A stretch of DNA of 64,000 bases, from positions 620,001 through 684,000 of the forward strand of contig OZ253440.1 in the NCBI GenBank assembly GCA_965261055.1. Direction: 5' to 3'. The notes beneath the pieces were generated by a model, which saw nothing but the letters and a program-made list of their open reading frames with translations, ran no database searches and was not told where the DNA came from. Positions 52,801 to 62,808 of the stretch are shown here, one piece after another; position 1 is the first letter of the stretch, and the number at the start of each line of letters is the position of its first letter. The DNA is from G965261055 sp965261055 [NCBI: Fibrobacteria bacterium] (GTDB lineage Bacteria; Fibrobacterota; Fibrobacteria; UBA11236). Both the position numbers and the translations under genes were made by a program.

Positions 52801-55800
52801 AAATCATAATAATATTCAACTCCAACTTCAAATTCAACTTCTTGATTTAATTCATTTAAATCATTACCTTGAAAACTAGATAAACTCTTAACTTTGGAGT
52901 TAAACTGTATTTTTTTTCTATCTTCTCTACCATTAGTTTTATTAATCATCCGATTTAAAAATTTTGGACTATAAATTGCACTAACTTCACCATCCAAAGC
53001 AGAAATACTCTCAAAAAAGGGTGTCATTCTTCCTATAGCTTCTAAATAAAATCCCGCTTGAAAAAGATCAGGTGTTTTACAACCTAAAGAAAAAAAATCT
53101 AATTCCGAAATATCTCCATCTAAGTTATGGTTCGTCGTATCAGCATTAGAATTAATACCAACTAAAACATCTAAACCTGAAAATGAGCAATGTTGTATCG
53201 GTTTAAAAGCTTTTTTACTTAAATAATTTATTAAACGGTTTGATAAGTCTGTTTCTATAACATCCCAAACCAAGGCCATAGAGTTTGATTGTTCTTGGAA
53301 ACAACCATCGGTAATAGAACTTAACGCGGAAATTGAATTCACCTCTTGTTTTAAATCTTCTCCACAATTTCCACTATAAGTAGGCTCTATCTGGTCAAAA
53401 TCACCTTCAATCGTCCATGAAATATCACATGTTTCTATCTGCTTTACCTGACAATCAACAGCAACACTCTTACTAGCAATTCCAAAAATATTTCCTTTTT
53501 CAAAAGCCTGCCTATCCCAATTTAATTCTAACTGATTTAACTCCAATTCTTTGTTTACAATAAACAAACTACTTTCTCTACCAGTAACTCCTCCAGTTAA
53601 AATTGGTTTCGGATAAAACCCTTCTACAAGAAACTGACCATTAAATGCCGTCTTTAAAAGATCACTTTTGAAATGATTGTTTCTTCCCTCTATTAAAATT
53701 TTTAGGTCAAGGATTAAACTCCCATTGAAAACATCAAAATTAGTTTCTTTTTTTTCACCAAATTTTAAGTTATCTAAAACACCTGAAGAACTCTTATTCT
53801 TAACTAGAAATGTATTAATATTTTCAAATCTAATCGTACCCGAAATTTGCTTATCTTTCCTAAAATCACCATTATTAAATAAAGGAAAAAAGAAATGAAT
53901 ATTAAAATCTTTCACATCAGACTCTCCCAAAATATCATTGTGAGACCAATTAAGAACACCTTTAGAGCCTAGAAGATGAATAAAAAGATTATCTTCTTCA
54001 ATCATTAATTCGCCTTGAAATTTATCTGAAAATATTATTTTATGATTCTGATTTATTTCATAAACATCAAAATTTTCACCTTGGAATTCCAACTCTACAC
54101 TATTTTGATTCCAATTGTAATAACCTAAACCAAATATTTTTTGATTTTGTTGATTCTGTATTTCAATAGCATCTAATACTAATTTTTCATCCAAACCCAA
54201 AAAACCTTTCACTTTAAGTCTACCAAGCTCTTTTTTAAAATAGGTGAAGTTAAAAGGCGTTTTATTAATTTTAAAACTTAAATTACTATCAATCAAAATC
54301 TTAAGGCTGTCAGAAATAGAAATAGAATCTAAACTCCCTCCTAGAAAATAAGGTATCGCTCCTTTTCCATTAAAAAAACCATTAAAACTCCGGTTATTCT
54401 GTTGATTAGTCAATAACCCCTTAATACTTAATTCCATATTAGAGCCTAAAGAAAACAAAATGTCAGCATCATAACCTAATACATTTTCTTTTATTTTAGA
54501 TTTTAAAGTAATCTTTTCAAAATTTAACACACCCAAAGAAAAATGACCCAAAATTTTTGTTATGTCTTTTTCTTCTTTTATTGTTAACTCATCTAACACA
54601 AAAACACGATTTTTTTCTGGCTCCAAATTTCTTTTAATCCCTATGTTTCCTTTTATCCCTGTGTTTTTATCATAACTTATATTCCCATTAATGCGATAAG
54701 CAATAAATTGATTAGGAAAAAACGGAGTAAACCATTTCTTAATCTCAAATTGTTTAGACTTAATTTCAACTGTCTGTAAATATTTCCAATCAAAAAGATG
54801 ATACCATATGTTAAAATAATTAAGACGTACCACACTATCATTTAGCATCGTTATTCTAAAGTCTAGATAATCATGCTCTCTATAAAGCTTAAAACCAGTT
54901 TCTAAACTAGTGAGGTCCCATTTAGAGTTCATTTTAAAATTATATAAAAAGTCCTTTTTTAAAAACCTACCTGTTTGGAGAACAACACCTTTTTGCTCTT
55001 CAAAATTCCAAATAAACTCTTCAAACTTCAAACTACCTTGAAAAGAACTCACTAACTTTGAAAGAGGTAGCCTTTCTATTTTTTTAATTTCTCCATCTAC
55101 TTCAAGTAGATTCCAATTAGGCATAGTTATATTAATTTTTCCATACAAAGGATGTGTAAATAGAAAATCTAAACCTTCTCTATCTTTCCAATAAATAGAG
55201 CCTGTAAAATCCCAAATGGTTTTCTGGTTTCCTGTAATTTTAATGTCAGAAAACACTAGAGAATCTTCGTAAATTTGCAATTTTATTCCTACAGAATCAG
55301 ATTGTACATCATAAAAAACAACATTTTTCACTTGAGCTACAATGGAAAGATGCTCATCTACCAACTCAGCTTCTCCTATTAAAGTATCATAATAAAATTC
55401 ACCTTCAGTCCATTCCCTTCCCCAAGATTCAGTTTCAGAAAATACTCCATCAAATTTTAATGATATTTTTTTTCTCCAGTTTAAGTTTCCCTTGAACCAA
55501 GATTCATCCTCTGTAATAAAATTAAATTCTAAACCATCTTTTGTTAAAAAGCTATTCTTAATTTCAAAATTTAATGGTAATAAATCAGACTCCGTAATTA
55601 ACCAATAAATATGGTTTGATTTAAAGTAAACATTTAACCTTATACTATCTAAATCATTTTGTAAACTTTTTAAATTCATCCATGGTTTTTTAGAGCCTTT
55701 TACAAAAAAATTAATCTTTTCTTGACTTTCTCCTTCTATATCTATAGCTAGTTTAGCTTTTTCTGGCCTAATTTTAAAATCAACATTGACTGTTAATGGC

Positions 55801-56645
55801 GTTAAATGAATACCTATTTTAGATTTTGAGGAACCATTATTAAGAATTTTTACTTTAGATACTAAATCTAAAAGCCATTGCCCATTCCACTTTAACAAAA
55901 ACTCACTTTTTAAATTATTTACTAGCATTAAACCTAAATCAAACTTGCCTCCAGTTATTTCTCCAGTTATTTCCACTTTATCTTTCTCTAAAGATTTAAT
56001 TTTAACAGCTAAGCTTGCTTGCTCACCCGCTATTGAACTATAATTGATGTTTAACTGATTATTATTTAAACGATAAAAAACAAACTTAGACAAATCATAA
56101 TTATTAAACTGACTAATCTTAATACTAATCGTATTTTTAGAAGGATTATTAAACTTAATATTTTTTATTTTTACTTGACTCTCATTATTTTCAGCATAAT
56201 CAAGATAATCAATATTAGCACTTAACAAAATTGGAAAATTAAATGATTTAAATATCTCTAGATACTTGATTGGAGTTTCAGATTTTTTTTGCTCCTCTAC
56301 ACTTGCTGAATCTTTATCAATTATATTATTTATAAAAAGACTATCTACATCAATATTAAAAAGGTTGTTTTCTACTCCTATATACGAAAACAAATCTAAA
56401 TTAATCTCAAAGTTTTTAATCTGGACAGACAGAGAATCTTTTTTAAACCTAAGTTCATTTACTTCAAAACCAAAAGGTACTTTCCAAGACAAATTTTGAG
56501 ATGATATTTCAAATTCATTAAAATTAATTCCCAATTTTAATTTTGCATCTAAAACTTGCAAAAAAACAACACCCCCCATCAGGAGTACGGCAAAAATAAA
56601 ACTTGCAAAGTAAAAAAATTTCTTCTTTTGAATTTTTACTTTCAC
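52788..56645 (-). CDS. TamB-like/AsmA-like inner-membrane-anchored protein
   Basis: A 1285-aa protein with one N-terminal membrane helix (FYFASFIFAVLLMGGVVFL) and an otherwise beta-rich periplasmic body without recognisable domains beyond the pattern of TamB/DUF490 (alternating hydrophobic residues, rare repeats). The C-terminus (VEFEVGVEYYYDFWGL) ends in the aromatic-rich strand expected of TamB/DUF490. It is the first gene of a tamB-tamA pair; TamB is thought to span the periplasm as a lipid-carrying groove. The call is from context, size and fold pattern. Confidence 0.75.
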   Translation of the reverse strand: MKVKIQKKKFFYFASFIFAVLLMGGVVFLQVLDAKLKLGINFNEFEISSQNLSWKVPFGFEVNELRFKKDSLSVQIKNFEINLDLFSYIGVENNLFNIDVDSLFINNIIDKDSASVEEQKKSETPIKYLEIFKSFNFPILLSANIDYLDYAENNESQVKIKNIKFNNPSKNTISIKISQFNNYDLSKFVFYRLNNNQLNINYSSIAGEQASLAVKIKSLEKDKVEITGEITGGKFDLGLMLVNNLKSEFLLKWNGQWLLDLVSKVKILNNGSSKSKIGIHLTPLTVNVDFKIRPEKAKLAIDIEGESQEKINFFVKGSKKPWMNLKSLQNDLDSIRLNVYFKSNHIYWLITESDLLPLNFEIKNSFLTKDGLEFNFITEDESWFKGNLNWRKKISLKFDGVFSETESWGREWTEGEFYYDTLIGEAELVDEHLSIVAQVKNVVFYDVQSDSVGIKLQIYEDSLVFSDIKITGNQKTIWDFTGSIYWKDREGLDFLFTHPLYGKINITMPNWNLLEVDGEIKKIERLPLSKLVSSFQGSLKFEEFIWNFEEQKGVVLQTGRFLKKDFLYNFKMNSKWDLTSLETGFKLYREHDYLDFRITMLNDSVVRLNYFNIWYHLFDWKYLQTVEIKSKQFEIKKWFTPFFPNQFIAYRINGNISYDKNTGIKGNIGIKRNLEPEKNRVFVLDELTIKEEKDITKILGHFSLGVLNFEKITLKSKIKENVLGYDADILFSLGSNMELSIKGLLTNQQNNRSFNGFFNGKGAIPYFLGGSLDSISISDSLKILIDSNLSFKINKTPFNFTYFKKELGRLKVKGFLGLDEKLVLDAIEIQNQQNQKIFGLGYYNWNQNSVELEFQGENFDVYEINQNHKIIFSDKFQGELMIEEDNLFIHLLGSKGVLNWSHNDILGESDVKDFNIHFFFPLFNNGDFRKDKQISGTIRFENINTFLVKNKSSSGVLDNLKFGEKKETNFDVFNGSLILDLKILIEGRNNHFKSDLLKTAFNGQFLVEGFYPKPILTGGVTGRESSLFIVNKELELNQLELNWDRQAFEKGNIFGIASKSVAVDCQVKQIETCDISWTIEGDFDQIEPTYSGNCGEDLKQEVNSISALSSITDGCFQEQSNSMALVWDVIETDLSNRLINYLSKKAFKPIQHCSFSGLDVLVGINSNADTTNHNLDGDISELDFFSLGCKTPDLFQAGFYLEAIGRMTPFFESISALDGEVSAIYSPKFLNRMINKTNGREDRKKIQFNSKVKSLSSFQGNDLNELNQEVEFEVGVEYYYDFWGL

Positions 56646-56678
56646 CTTAATTTATAACAAAAAATTGAATTTCTAGAA

Positions 56679-57746
56679 TTAAATTTCAAATTTCTGCATG
56701 ACTTCTACTAATCTGTGAATACCGTCTAAAGGCATTGCATTATAAATAGACGCTCTAAAACCTCCTGTAGATCGATGACCTTTTATTCCACCAATTCCAT
56801 TTTTTGTTACAAAATCGATAAAATTAGCTTCTTTTTCTTTGTTTTTTAAAGTAAAAGTAACATTCATTTGAGATCTATTTTCCAATGCTACATTATTTTC
56901 AAATAAAGGATTTGAGTCTATTTCTTTATAAAGAAGTTTAGCTTTTTCAATATTTATTTTTTCAATACTATTAACTCCTCCTTGAGATTTTAGCCATTTC
57001 AATGTCTCCAAAACAACATAAATTGAAAATACAGGAGGTGTATTTAACATTGACTCACTTTTAATATGTAAACGATAATCCAAAATTGCTGGAATAGGAC
57101 GTGTTGTTTTCCCTAAAATAGATTCTTTTACAATTACAATCGTTACTCCAGCAGTACCCATATTTTTCTGAGCCCCTGCATAGATTAAATCAAAATCTTT
57201 TACAGCTATTTTACGACTAAAAATATCAGAAGACATATCTGCAATTAGAGGAACTCCCACCTTAGGAAATTTATGATACTGGGTACCGTAAATTGTATTA
57301 TTAGTAGTAATATGTACATAACGAGCATCCTTAGGAATAGATAAATTTTTAGGAATAAATGTAAAACCTTTTTCTTTAGAAGATCCTATTTCAACAGATT
57401 GTGAAATTATTTGAGCTTCTTTAATCGCTTTTTGAGACCAAACACCAGTATTTACATAAGCACCAACTTCATCTTGATTTAACAAATTAAAAGGTATCAT
57501 ACAAAATTGTTGACTCGCTCCACCCTGTAAAAAAATAACTTGATATCCTTCTGGAATCTCTAATTGATCTTTTATTAACTCTGTAGCTTCACTTACCATA
57601 TTAATTATGGGCTTACTTCGATGTGACATTTCTAAAATAGACAAAGAACTTAAATCATATTCTAGACAGACCTGAGAGGCTTTTTGGAAAACTTCCAAAG
57701 GTAAAATTGCTGGACCAGCACTAAAATTAAATATTTTTGATTTCAT
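56679..57746 (-). CDS. serC: Phosphoserine aminotransferase SerC
   Basis: PLP enzyme of serine (and PLP) biosynthesis that aminates 3-phosphohydroxypyruvate. The 355-aa protein has NFSAGPAILPLEVF, LEMSHRSKPI, FLQGGASQQFCMIPFNLL, HITTNNTIYGTQY, and the PLP-Lys block DLIYAGAQKNMGTAGVTIV. The C-terminal KGHRSTGGFRASIYNAMP is typical of SerC. Full length. It lies 17 nt after queF. Confidence 0.97.
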   Translation of the reverse strand: MKSKIFNFSAGPAILPLEVFQKASQVCLEYDLSSLSILEMSHRSKPIINMVSEATELIKDQLEIPEGYQVIFLQGGASQQFCMIPFNLLNQDEVGAYVNTGVWSQKAIKEAQIISQSVEIGSSKEKGFTFIPKNLSIPKDARYVHITTNNTIYGTQYHKFPKVGVPLIADMSSDIFSRKIAVKDFDLIYAGAQKNMGTAGVTIVIVKESILGKTTRPIPAILDYRLHIKSESMLNTPPVFSIYVVLETLKWLKSQGGVNSIEKINIEKAKLLYKEIDSNPLFENNVALENRSQMNVTFTLKNKEKEANFIDFVTKNGIGGIKGHRSTGGFRASIYNAMPLDGIHRLVEVMQKFEI

Positions 57747-57763
57747 TTTACTCTCACTTTTGA

Positions 57764-58168
57764 CTAAGAATTAGCCTTTGATAATTGATAACTTACTTTA
57801 GCAGTAGTAAAAATTCCACCCCTTGCATTGAACACACCTTGCACAAACATTTGAATTGGATTGCATGACTGAACACAATCATTCAAAACACGATTGACTA
57901 CATGTTCATGAAAAATTCCAACATCTCTAAAATTCAATAAATATTCTTTAAAGCTTTTAAGCTCTAAACATTGTTCTTTCGGAACATACTCTATAATCAG
58001 AGTGGCAAAATCAGGAAGACCTGTCTTAGGACATACACATGTAAATTCAGGTATAGAAATTGTAATTAAAGATTTGCTGTACGGGTATTGAAACTCCCAA
58101 GACTCTATTTTTGGAGTTTCTAAATGAACTACATTAGCTTGTAAACCTTCATATTTCCCTTCTACCAC
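57764..58168 (-). CDS. queF: NADPH-dependent 7-cyano-7-deazaguanine reductase QueF
   Basis: Last step of preQ1 synthesis for queuosine tRNA modification. The 134-aa protein is the short, single-domain type. It has the catalytic Cys and Asp in FTCVCPKTGLPDFATLII (about residues 38-55), the substrate Glu-Ser-like LELKSFKEYLLNFR, the HEHVV histidine and ARGGIFT. It is between hisS and serC on the same strand; no other queuosine genes are in the window. Confidence 0.93.
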   Translation of the reverse strand: MVEGKYEGLQANVVHLETPKIESWEFQYPYSKSLITISIPEFTCVCPKTGLPDFATLIIEYVPKEQCLELKSFKEYLLNFRDVGIFHEHVVNRVLNDCVQSCNPIQMFVQGVFNARGGIFTTAKVSYQLSKANS

Positions 58169-58220
58169 AAAAACCTCTTTCTAGCCAAAAATAGAAAAAG
58201 CTCTTATCTGTTCCAATCAA

Positions 58221-59474
58221 TTAAAGCTGTTCTAAAGAGAAAAAAGCTTGTTCTCCTGTCTCCATATTTTTAACTTCATATTGATTTTTTTTAGCCCGCT
58301 CTTCAGAGTAAAAAATAACTTTTTTAGCCCCACTATATTCAGCTAAACTCATCTGTTTTCTTAATTTTCGATCAAGTAAAACATGAGAGACAGACAACTT
58401 TTTAAAACGTAGCCGTTGAGCTAGCAGAAATAAGCTACTATCTATTTTATCTAAACCAACAATATAATAATCTAAAGTTTTAGTAATAGGTCTAAACAAC
58501 TTTCTATCGCTTAATAAATCAGAAAGGACAACATCTCCCATACCAAAGCCAACACCATTTATTTCTTGTTTACCCAGCTGACCACAAAGATTTTGGTAAC
58601 GACCACCACCAGCAATAGCCCTCATTGATTTTTTCGTGTCAAAAACCTCAAAAACAATACCTGTATAATAAGCTAAACCTCGAACTACAGATAAATCTAA
58701 GTGGATATAGCTACCCAAACCTATCTCGTTAAAAGTTTTAGTAATCTCTTTTAAATCAAATAACTGTTCTTCTACAATCTTAGAAAAAACACTTAAATCA
58801 TCTACTGTTTTACAGTCAAAAAATTTCTCTACCTTCTCTAACTGTTTTTCTGTTAAACCTACTTTTAAAAATTCTTTATTAAAATCATTTATAGATAGCT
58901 TTGTTTTTTTATCTAAAATACTATATATTTTCTGATGCAATTCTTGTGGTATGATTAGTTCTTCAAATAAAGCTTCAAACAAACGACGATCTGATATCCC
59001 TATTTTAAAATCACTTTGTGAAAGTCCAAACCAACGTAACAGATCAATCACAGACATTAACAAATCTATTTCAGCCCAAACGGAATCGCAACCAATAATG
59101 TCCATATTTAGCTGATAAAATTCCCTCAATCGTCCTTTTTGAGCCCTTTCATAGCGTTGTAATCTCGGAATTGAAAACCAACGCAAAGGTAATTTAAGAC
59201 TTGACACCTTATACGCAACCATTCTTGCTAAAGTTGGCGTCATTTCTGGTCTTAATGCGAGATCTCTATTGCCTTTATCTTTAAAACTATAAAGTTGAGA
59301 TACTATCTCTTCCCCAGATTTTAAGGTATAAAGATCTAAATTTTCAAAGGAAGGAGATTCATATTCCTCGTAACCATACGAACATGCACTTTGCTTCCAA
59401 CCTTCAAAGATATAATTCTGAATGGCCATATCCTGTGGATAAAAATCCCGAGTACCTTTAGGTGCCTGTATCAT
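58221..59474 (-). CDS. hisS: Histidyl-tRNA synthetase
   Basis: Class II aminoacyl-tRNA synthetase. The 417-aa protein begins APKGTRDFYPQDM, has motif 2 (LRWFSIPRLQRYERAQKGRLREFYQLNMD), the histidine motif VVRGLAYYTGIVFEVF, and motif 3 GVGFGMGDVVLSDLL, plus a C-terminal anticodon-binding domain. It is read from the same strand as secDF and tRNA-His, so the enzyme and its tRNA might share a transcript. Confidence 0.97.
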   Translation of the reverse strand: MIQAPKGTRDFYPQDMAIQNYIFEGWKQSACSYGYEEYESPSFENLDLYTLKSGEEIVSQLYSFKDKGNRDLALRPEMTPTLARMVAYKVSSLKLPLRWFSIPRLQRYERAQKGRLREFYQLNMDIIGCDSVWAEIDLLMSVIDLLRWFGLSQSDFKIGISDRRLFEALFEELIIPQELHQKIYSILDKKTKLSINDFNKEFLKVGLTEKQLEKVEKFFDCKTVDDLSVFSKIVEEQLFDLKEITKTFNEIGLGSYIHLDLSVVRGLAYYTGIVFEVFDTKKSMRAIAGGGRYQNLCGQLGKQEINGVGFGMGDVVLSDLLSDRKLFRPITKTLDYYIVGLDKIDSSLFLLAQRLRFKKLSVSHVLLDRKLRKQMSLAEYSGAKKVIFYSEERAKKNQYEVKNMETGEQAFFSLEQL

Positions 59475-59512
59475 CTAATCGCTACCTCTTAATACTTATT
59501 TCATTAAGTAAT

Positions 59513-62101
59513 TTAATTCTTACGATTGTGCCACCATAAAACAAACGGAGAAGCAACTCCCACAGAAGAATATGTACCAACGACAACACCTATAATCATC
59601 GCAATTGCAAAATTACAAACAGCATCTCCCCCAAATATAGCTAGGAAAACAACAACGATTAATGTTGTGAATGTTGTAATAATCGTTCTTGATAAAGATT
59701 GATTTATAGAATCATTAATTTGAACGATATACTTTTGCTTCCCAGAAAGATCTGTGTTTTCTCGAATACGGTCAAAAATAACAATTGTATCATTTAGAGA
59801 GTAACCTACTATAGTTAGACAAGCCGCAACAAAAATCAAAGATATTTCAAAATCTAATAAACCAAAAATGGCCCAAGTAACTAAAATATCATGAAACAAA
59901 GCAACAACAGCAGCTAGACCAAAACCTAAACCATTACGACCAAAACGAACCCAAATATAAATAATAATCAAAACTAAAGCCATCAAGAAAGACTTCAAGG
60001 CACTCCATTGTAAACCTTTACCAATTCGAGGTCCTACAAAATCTTGACCCACTATTTTAGCTTGAGAACCTAATGCTTCTTGAATTTTTTCTGCTAAAAT
60101 TCTTTCTTTAGAATTAAGAGTAATTAAGGCTTTTTGTTCACCTTGAGATCCTATAGAGCGAACAACCGCTTCTATTCCTTTTTCCCTCAAATTTTGAGAT
60201 ATTTCTTTTCTATCAATATCTTGTTCAAAAACAACTTCATAAACTTGTCCACCTTTGAAATCAACACCCCAATTAAATCCACCTTTCACAAAGATAATGT
60301 ATACAAAACTCACTGCAATAAATGTAATAGAAATAAAAACAAATACCTTTGTTTTAGACATCCAAGTAAATTTAGGTTGACGCAAAAATTTAGGACCCTT
60401 TCCTATAGACAAAGTATTTACATTCAATTTATTTAAAATCAATTCAAATACTAAACGCGTCACAACTAAAGATGTGAACATAGATGCCCCTATTCCTAGC
60501 ATCAGTGTCAAACCAAAACCTCGAATAGGCCCTGATCCTATATTGTACAAGACAAGTGCAGTTCCAAATGTTGTTATATTAGAATCAAAAATTGTAGAGA
60601 AAGCTTTTTTATAACCAAATTCCAAAGCATTACGAACAGATCTACCCTGAGCTAATTCTTCTCGAATTCTTTCAAAGATAATCACATTAGAATCCACAGC
60701 CATCCCAATAGTTAGAATAATACCAGCAATTCCTGGCAAAGTCAGAGTAGCATGGAACATACTAAGCAAAGCACCAACAATTAACAAATTAAAAACTAAG
60801 GCAAGGTTAGCAACTAGACCAGAACCAAAATAGTATAACAGCATAAAAACAACAACAAGAACGAAAGCCCATATTGCTGCAGTTAAACCTTTTGAAATAT
60901 TTTCAGATCCTAAAGATGGACCAACCGAACGAAGCTCTACAATGTCCATTTTAGTCGGTAGAGAACCAGCTCTTAAAGTTGTCGCTAGCAACTTAGCTTC
61001 TTTAAAATCAGATAAACCTGTAATAGAAGCCCGCCCTTGAGTAATTTTACCTTGTATCTCAGGAGCTGAATAAACGACTGAATCTAAAACAATTGCTAAA
61101 CGACGACCAATATTCGCACCAGTTATACGACTAAACTCTTTTGAACCTTTACCCTTAAAAGTAAGGCTTACATCAATTTGACCCGTTGAATTACGTCCAG
61201 GACCAGCATCAGAAATATATTTACCACTCATTTCCGCTCTACTTTTTAAGTAAAAAAGAGGTTTAATTTTATCACCTGTTTGTAGAATAGAAGTTACCTT
61301 TCCCCAAAGAATTTGATAACGCTTAGGAATCAATTTTTTAATTTCAGGACGCGATAATATCTGTTGCACTTTATATTCATTTTTAAGGTTTACACCGACT
61401 GTTCCGTTTGGTAAACCAACCAACAATGACCCAAAAGGACGCTTTTTAAATTCATCCAAAGTTTCTTTCGTATTCGCTTCAGTACCAGTCTCTTGAGACT
61501 TATTATCTATTCCAAATAAATCTTCAATTTGCGAATCTTCCTTCTTTTTAGATTTGTTTACTGCAATCTTGCCCTTTTTCTTGTTTTTACTAGATGTTTT
61601 TTCCATTTTTAAAAAATTGTCAATGCGATCTAAAAGAGTTTTAAATTCTGAAACCTCACTCAAAAGTTTAAACTCCAATAAAGCCGTTGCTCCAATCAAG
61701 CGACGAGCCTCCTCGGCATTAACTCCAGCTAATTCAGCAACAATACGGTTAGAACCCGATTTCCGAATAATAGGTTCGCTAAGTCCAAATTGGTCAACAC
61801 GATTACGGATAATTTCCAAAGAGCGATCGAGTAAATCACTACTTTCACCTGCATCTAGAGATTTGCTATTATCAACCTCTACAATCATGTGTGTACCACC
61901 TGATAAATCTAAACCTAATGCCATTGCTTTGCTTGCAATTTCAGGGTTTTCTTTCTTAAAGATCGTACGTCTTTGTTCATTAAGAGATTTATCATGATCT
62001 TGAGGAACAGATAAAACTTGAATTGTAGGGATCAGTGTATAAACAGACAAAGCTAAAATACCCAAGACAATAAGTGTTTTAAAACCATATTTTTTCTTCA
62101 T
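59513..62101 (-). CDS. secDF: Fused protein-export protein SecDF
   Basis: RND-family component that uses proton flow to pull proteins through SecYEG. The 862-aa protein joins SecD (about residues 1-560; GLDLSGGTHMIVEVD, LAGVNAEEARRLIGATALLEF, GRASITGLSD and six membrane segments) to SecF (about 570-862; GVDFKGGQVYEVVF, SLNDTIVIFDRIREN). Fused SecDF is common in FCB bacteria and Firmicutes. A Lys-rich insertion lies in the first periplasmic domain. It starts 30 nt after the tRNA-His gene. Confidence 0.97.
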   Translation of the reverse strand: MKKKYGFKTLIVLGILALSVYTLIPTIQVLSVPQDHDKSLNEQRRTIFKKENPEIASKAMALGLDLSGGTHMIVEVDNSKSLDAGESSDLLDRSLEIIRNRVDQFGLSEPIIRKSGSNRIVAELAGVNAEEARRLIGATALLEFKLLSEVSEFKTLLDRIDNFLKMEKTSSKNKKKGKIAVNKSKKKEDSQIEDLFGIDNKSQETGTEANTKETLDEFKKRPFGSLLVGLPNGTVGVNLKNEYKVQQILSRPEIKKLIPKRYQILWGKVTSILQTGDKIKPLFYLKSRAEMSGKYISDAGPGRNSTGQIDVSLTFKGKGSKEFSRITGANIGRRLAIVLDSVVYSAPEIQGKITQGRASITGLSDFKEAKLLATTLRAGSLPTKMDIVELRSVGPSLGSENISKGLTAAIWAFVLVVVFMLLYYFGSGLVANLALVFNLLIVGALLSMFHATLTLPGIAGIILTIGMAVDSNVIIFERIREELAQGRSVRNALEFGYKKAFSTIFDSNITTFGTALVLYNIGSGPIRGFGLTLMLGIGASMFTSLVVTRLVFELILNKLNVNTLSIGKGPKFLRQPKFTWMSKTKVFVFISITFIAVSFVYIIFVKGGFNWGVDFKGGQVYEVVFEQDIDRKEISQNLREKGIEAVVRSIGSQGEQKALITLNSKERILAEKIQEALGSQAKIVGQDFVGPRIGKGLQWSALKSFLMALVLIIIYIWVRFGRNGLGFGLAAVVALFHDILVTWAIFGLLDFEISLIFVAACLTIVGYSLNDTIVIFDRIRENTDLSGKQKYIVQINDSINQSLSRTIITTFTTLIVVVFLAIFGGDAVCNFAIAMIIGVVVGTYSSVGVASPFVLWWHNRKN

Positions 62102-62131
62102 TTAAATACCTTTTCAAAAAATAAAATAAGT

Positions 62132-62208
62132 TGGGGTGAAAGATGGGACTTGAACCCACGACCAGCGATACCACAAACCGCTACTCTACCAACTGAGCTA
62201 CATCCACC
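62132..62208 (-). tRNA. tRNA-His (anticodon GTG)
   Basis: 77 nt including the extra 5' G(-1) opposite C73, CCA encoded, anticodon loop TTTGTGG, D-loop AGTTGGTAGA and T-loop TTCAAGT. Acceptor GTGGATG/CTTTCAC has a U-U mismatch at 6-67 and a G-U at 4-69. It lies just upstream of secDF. Confidence 0.97.
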
Positions 62209-62303
62209 ACAATACAGAACTCAAATTAGCTTTGCTAGAGCATCTTGACAAGGGAAAAATATTTCTATTAACAAAAATAAACTTTTTAACTTATTTCACA
62301 AAA

Positions 62304-62327
62304 ACTTTCTACCTAACTTTCTACCTA
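62304..62327. repeat. 12-bp tandem repeat upstream of the groES promoter
   Basis: ACTTTCTACCTA occurs twice in tandem, ending 16 bp before the predicted -35 box. It may be an upstream promoter or regulator site. No CIRCE element (TTAGCACTC-N9-GAGTGCTAA) is present in this 247-nt gap. Confidence 0.6.
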
Positions 62328-62343
62328 AGAATCATTAAATCTA

Positions 62344-62372
62344 TTGACACACATGTTTGGTATACGTAGATT
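62344..62372 (+). promoter_or_regulatory. Predicted promoter of groES-groEL
   Basis: TTGACA (62344-62349), 17-bp spacer, TAGATT (62367-62372): a near-consensus sigma70 promoter 84 nt before the groES ATG. The same -10 hexamer occurs in the candidate mraZ promoter. Confidence 0.7.
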
Positions 62373-62427
62373 GTTCTTGATTTTTGATTAGGCTTTCTTA
62401 ATTCATTAATTTAAAAATCAAAAACAA
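62371..62427 (+). promoter_or_regulatory. Long inverted repeat in the groESL leader
   Basis: Fifteen-bp arms TTGTTCTTGATTTTT (62371-62385) and AAAAATCAAAAACAA (62413-62427) with one mismatch and a 27-nt loop, starting at the -10 box. It could be an operator or an mRNA hairpin that affects translation of groES (start at 62456). Confidence 0.5.
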
Positions 62428-62455
62428 GTTTAATACTTAATCATATAGGAGTAAA

Positions 62456-62743
62456 ATGATGATAAAACCTTTAGCTGATCGCATTGTAATTGAGGCACTT
62501 GATGCTGAACAAAAAACTGCCAGTGGACTTTATATTCCAGAAACTGCTCAAGAAAAGCCTCAAAAGGGCAAGATTATTTCTGTTGGTATAGGTCGCATGT
62601 CCGAATCTGGTCAGATTATTAAAATGGAAGTTACCAAAGGTGATACAGTCCTTTATGGGAAATATTCTGGTACTGAAGTTTCTGAAGGGAATAAAACTTA
62701 TCTAATTGTCAAAGAAAGTGACATTCTAGCAATTATCTCTTAA
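62456..62743 (+). CDS. groES: Co-chaperonin GroES
   Basis: Heptameric lid of the GroEL chamber. The 95-aa protein has [38 protein letters not shown] (the mobile loop and flanking beta strands; split here by the usual motif PLADRIV) and the end DILAIIS. A strong Shine-Dalgarno (AGGAG) lies 6 nt before ATGATG; either Met could be the start. groEL follows after 65 nt. Confidence 0.97.
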   Translation: MMIKPLADRIVIEALDAEQKTASGLYIPETAQEKPQKGKIISVGIGRMSESGQIIKMEVTKGDTVLYGKYSGTEVSEGNKTYLIVKESDILAIIS

Positions 62744-62808
62744 CTGATTTATTTAAAACTTTAACATATAAAACTTTAACATATTTTTACAAAAAGGAAA
62801 TTAATCTT

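Noticed and set aside
62209-62455. CIRCE element upstream of groES
   Set aside because: No TTAGCACTC or GAGTGCTAA in the gap.
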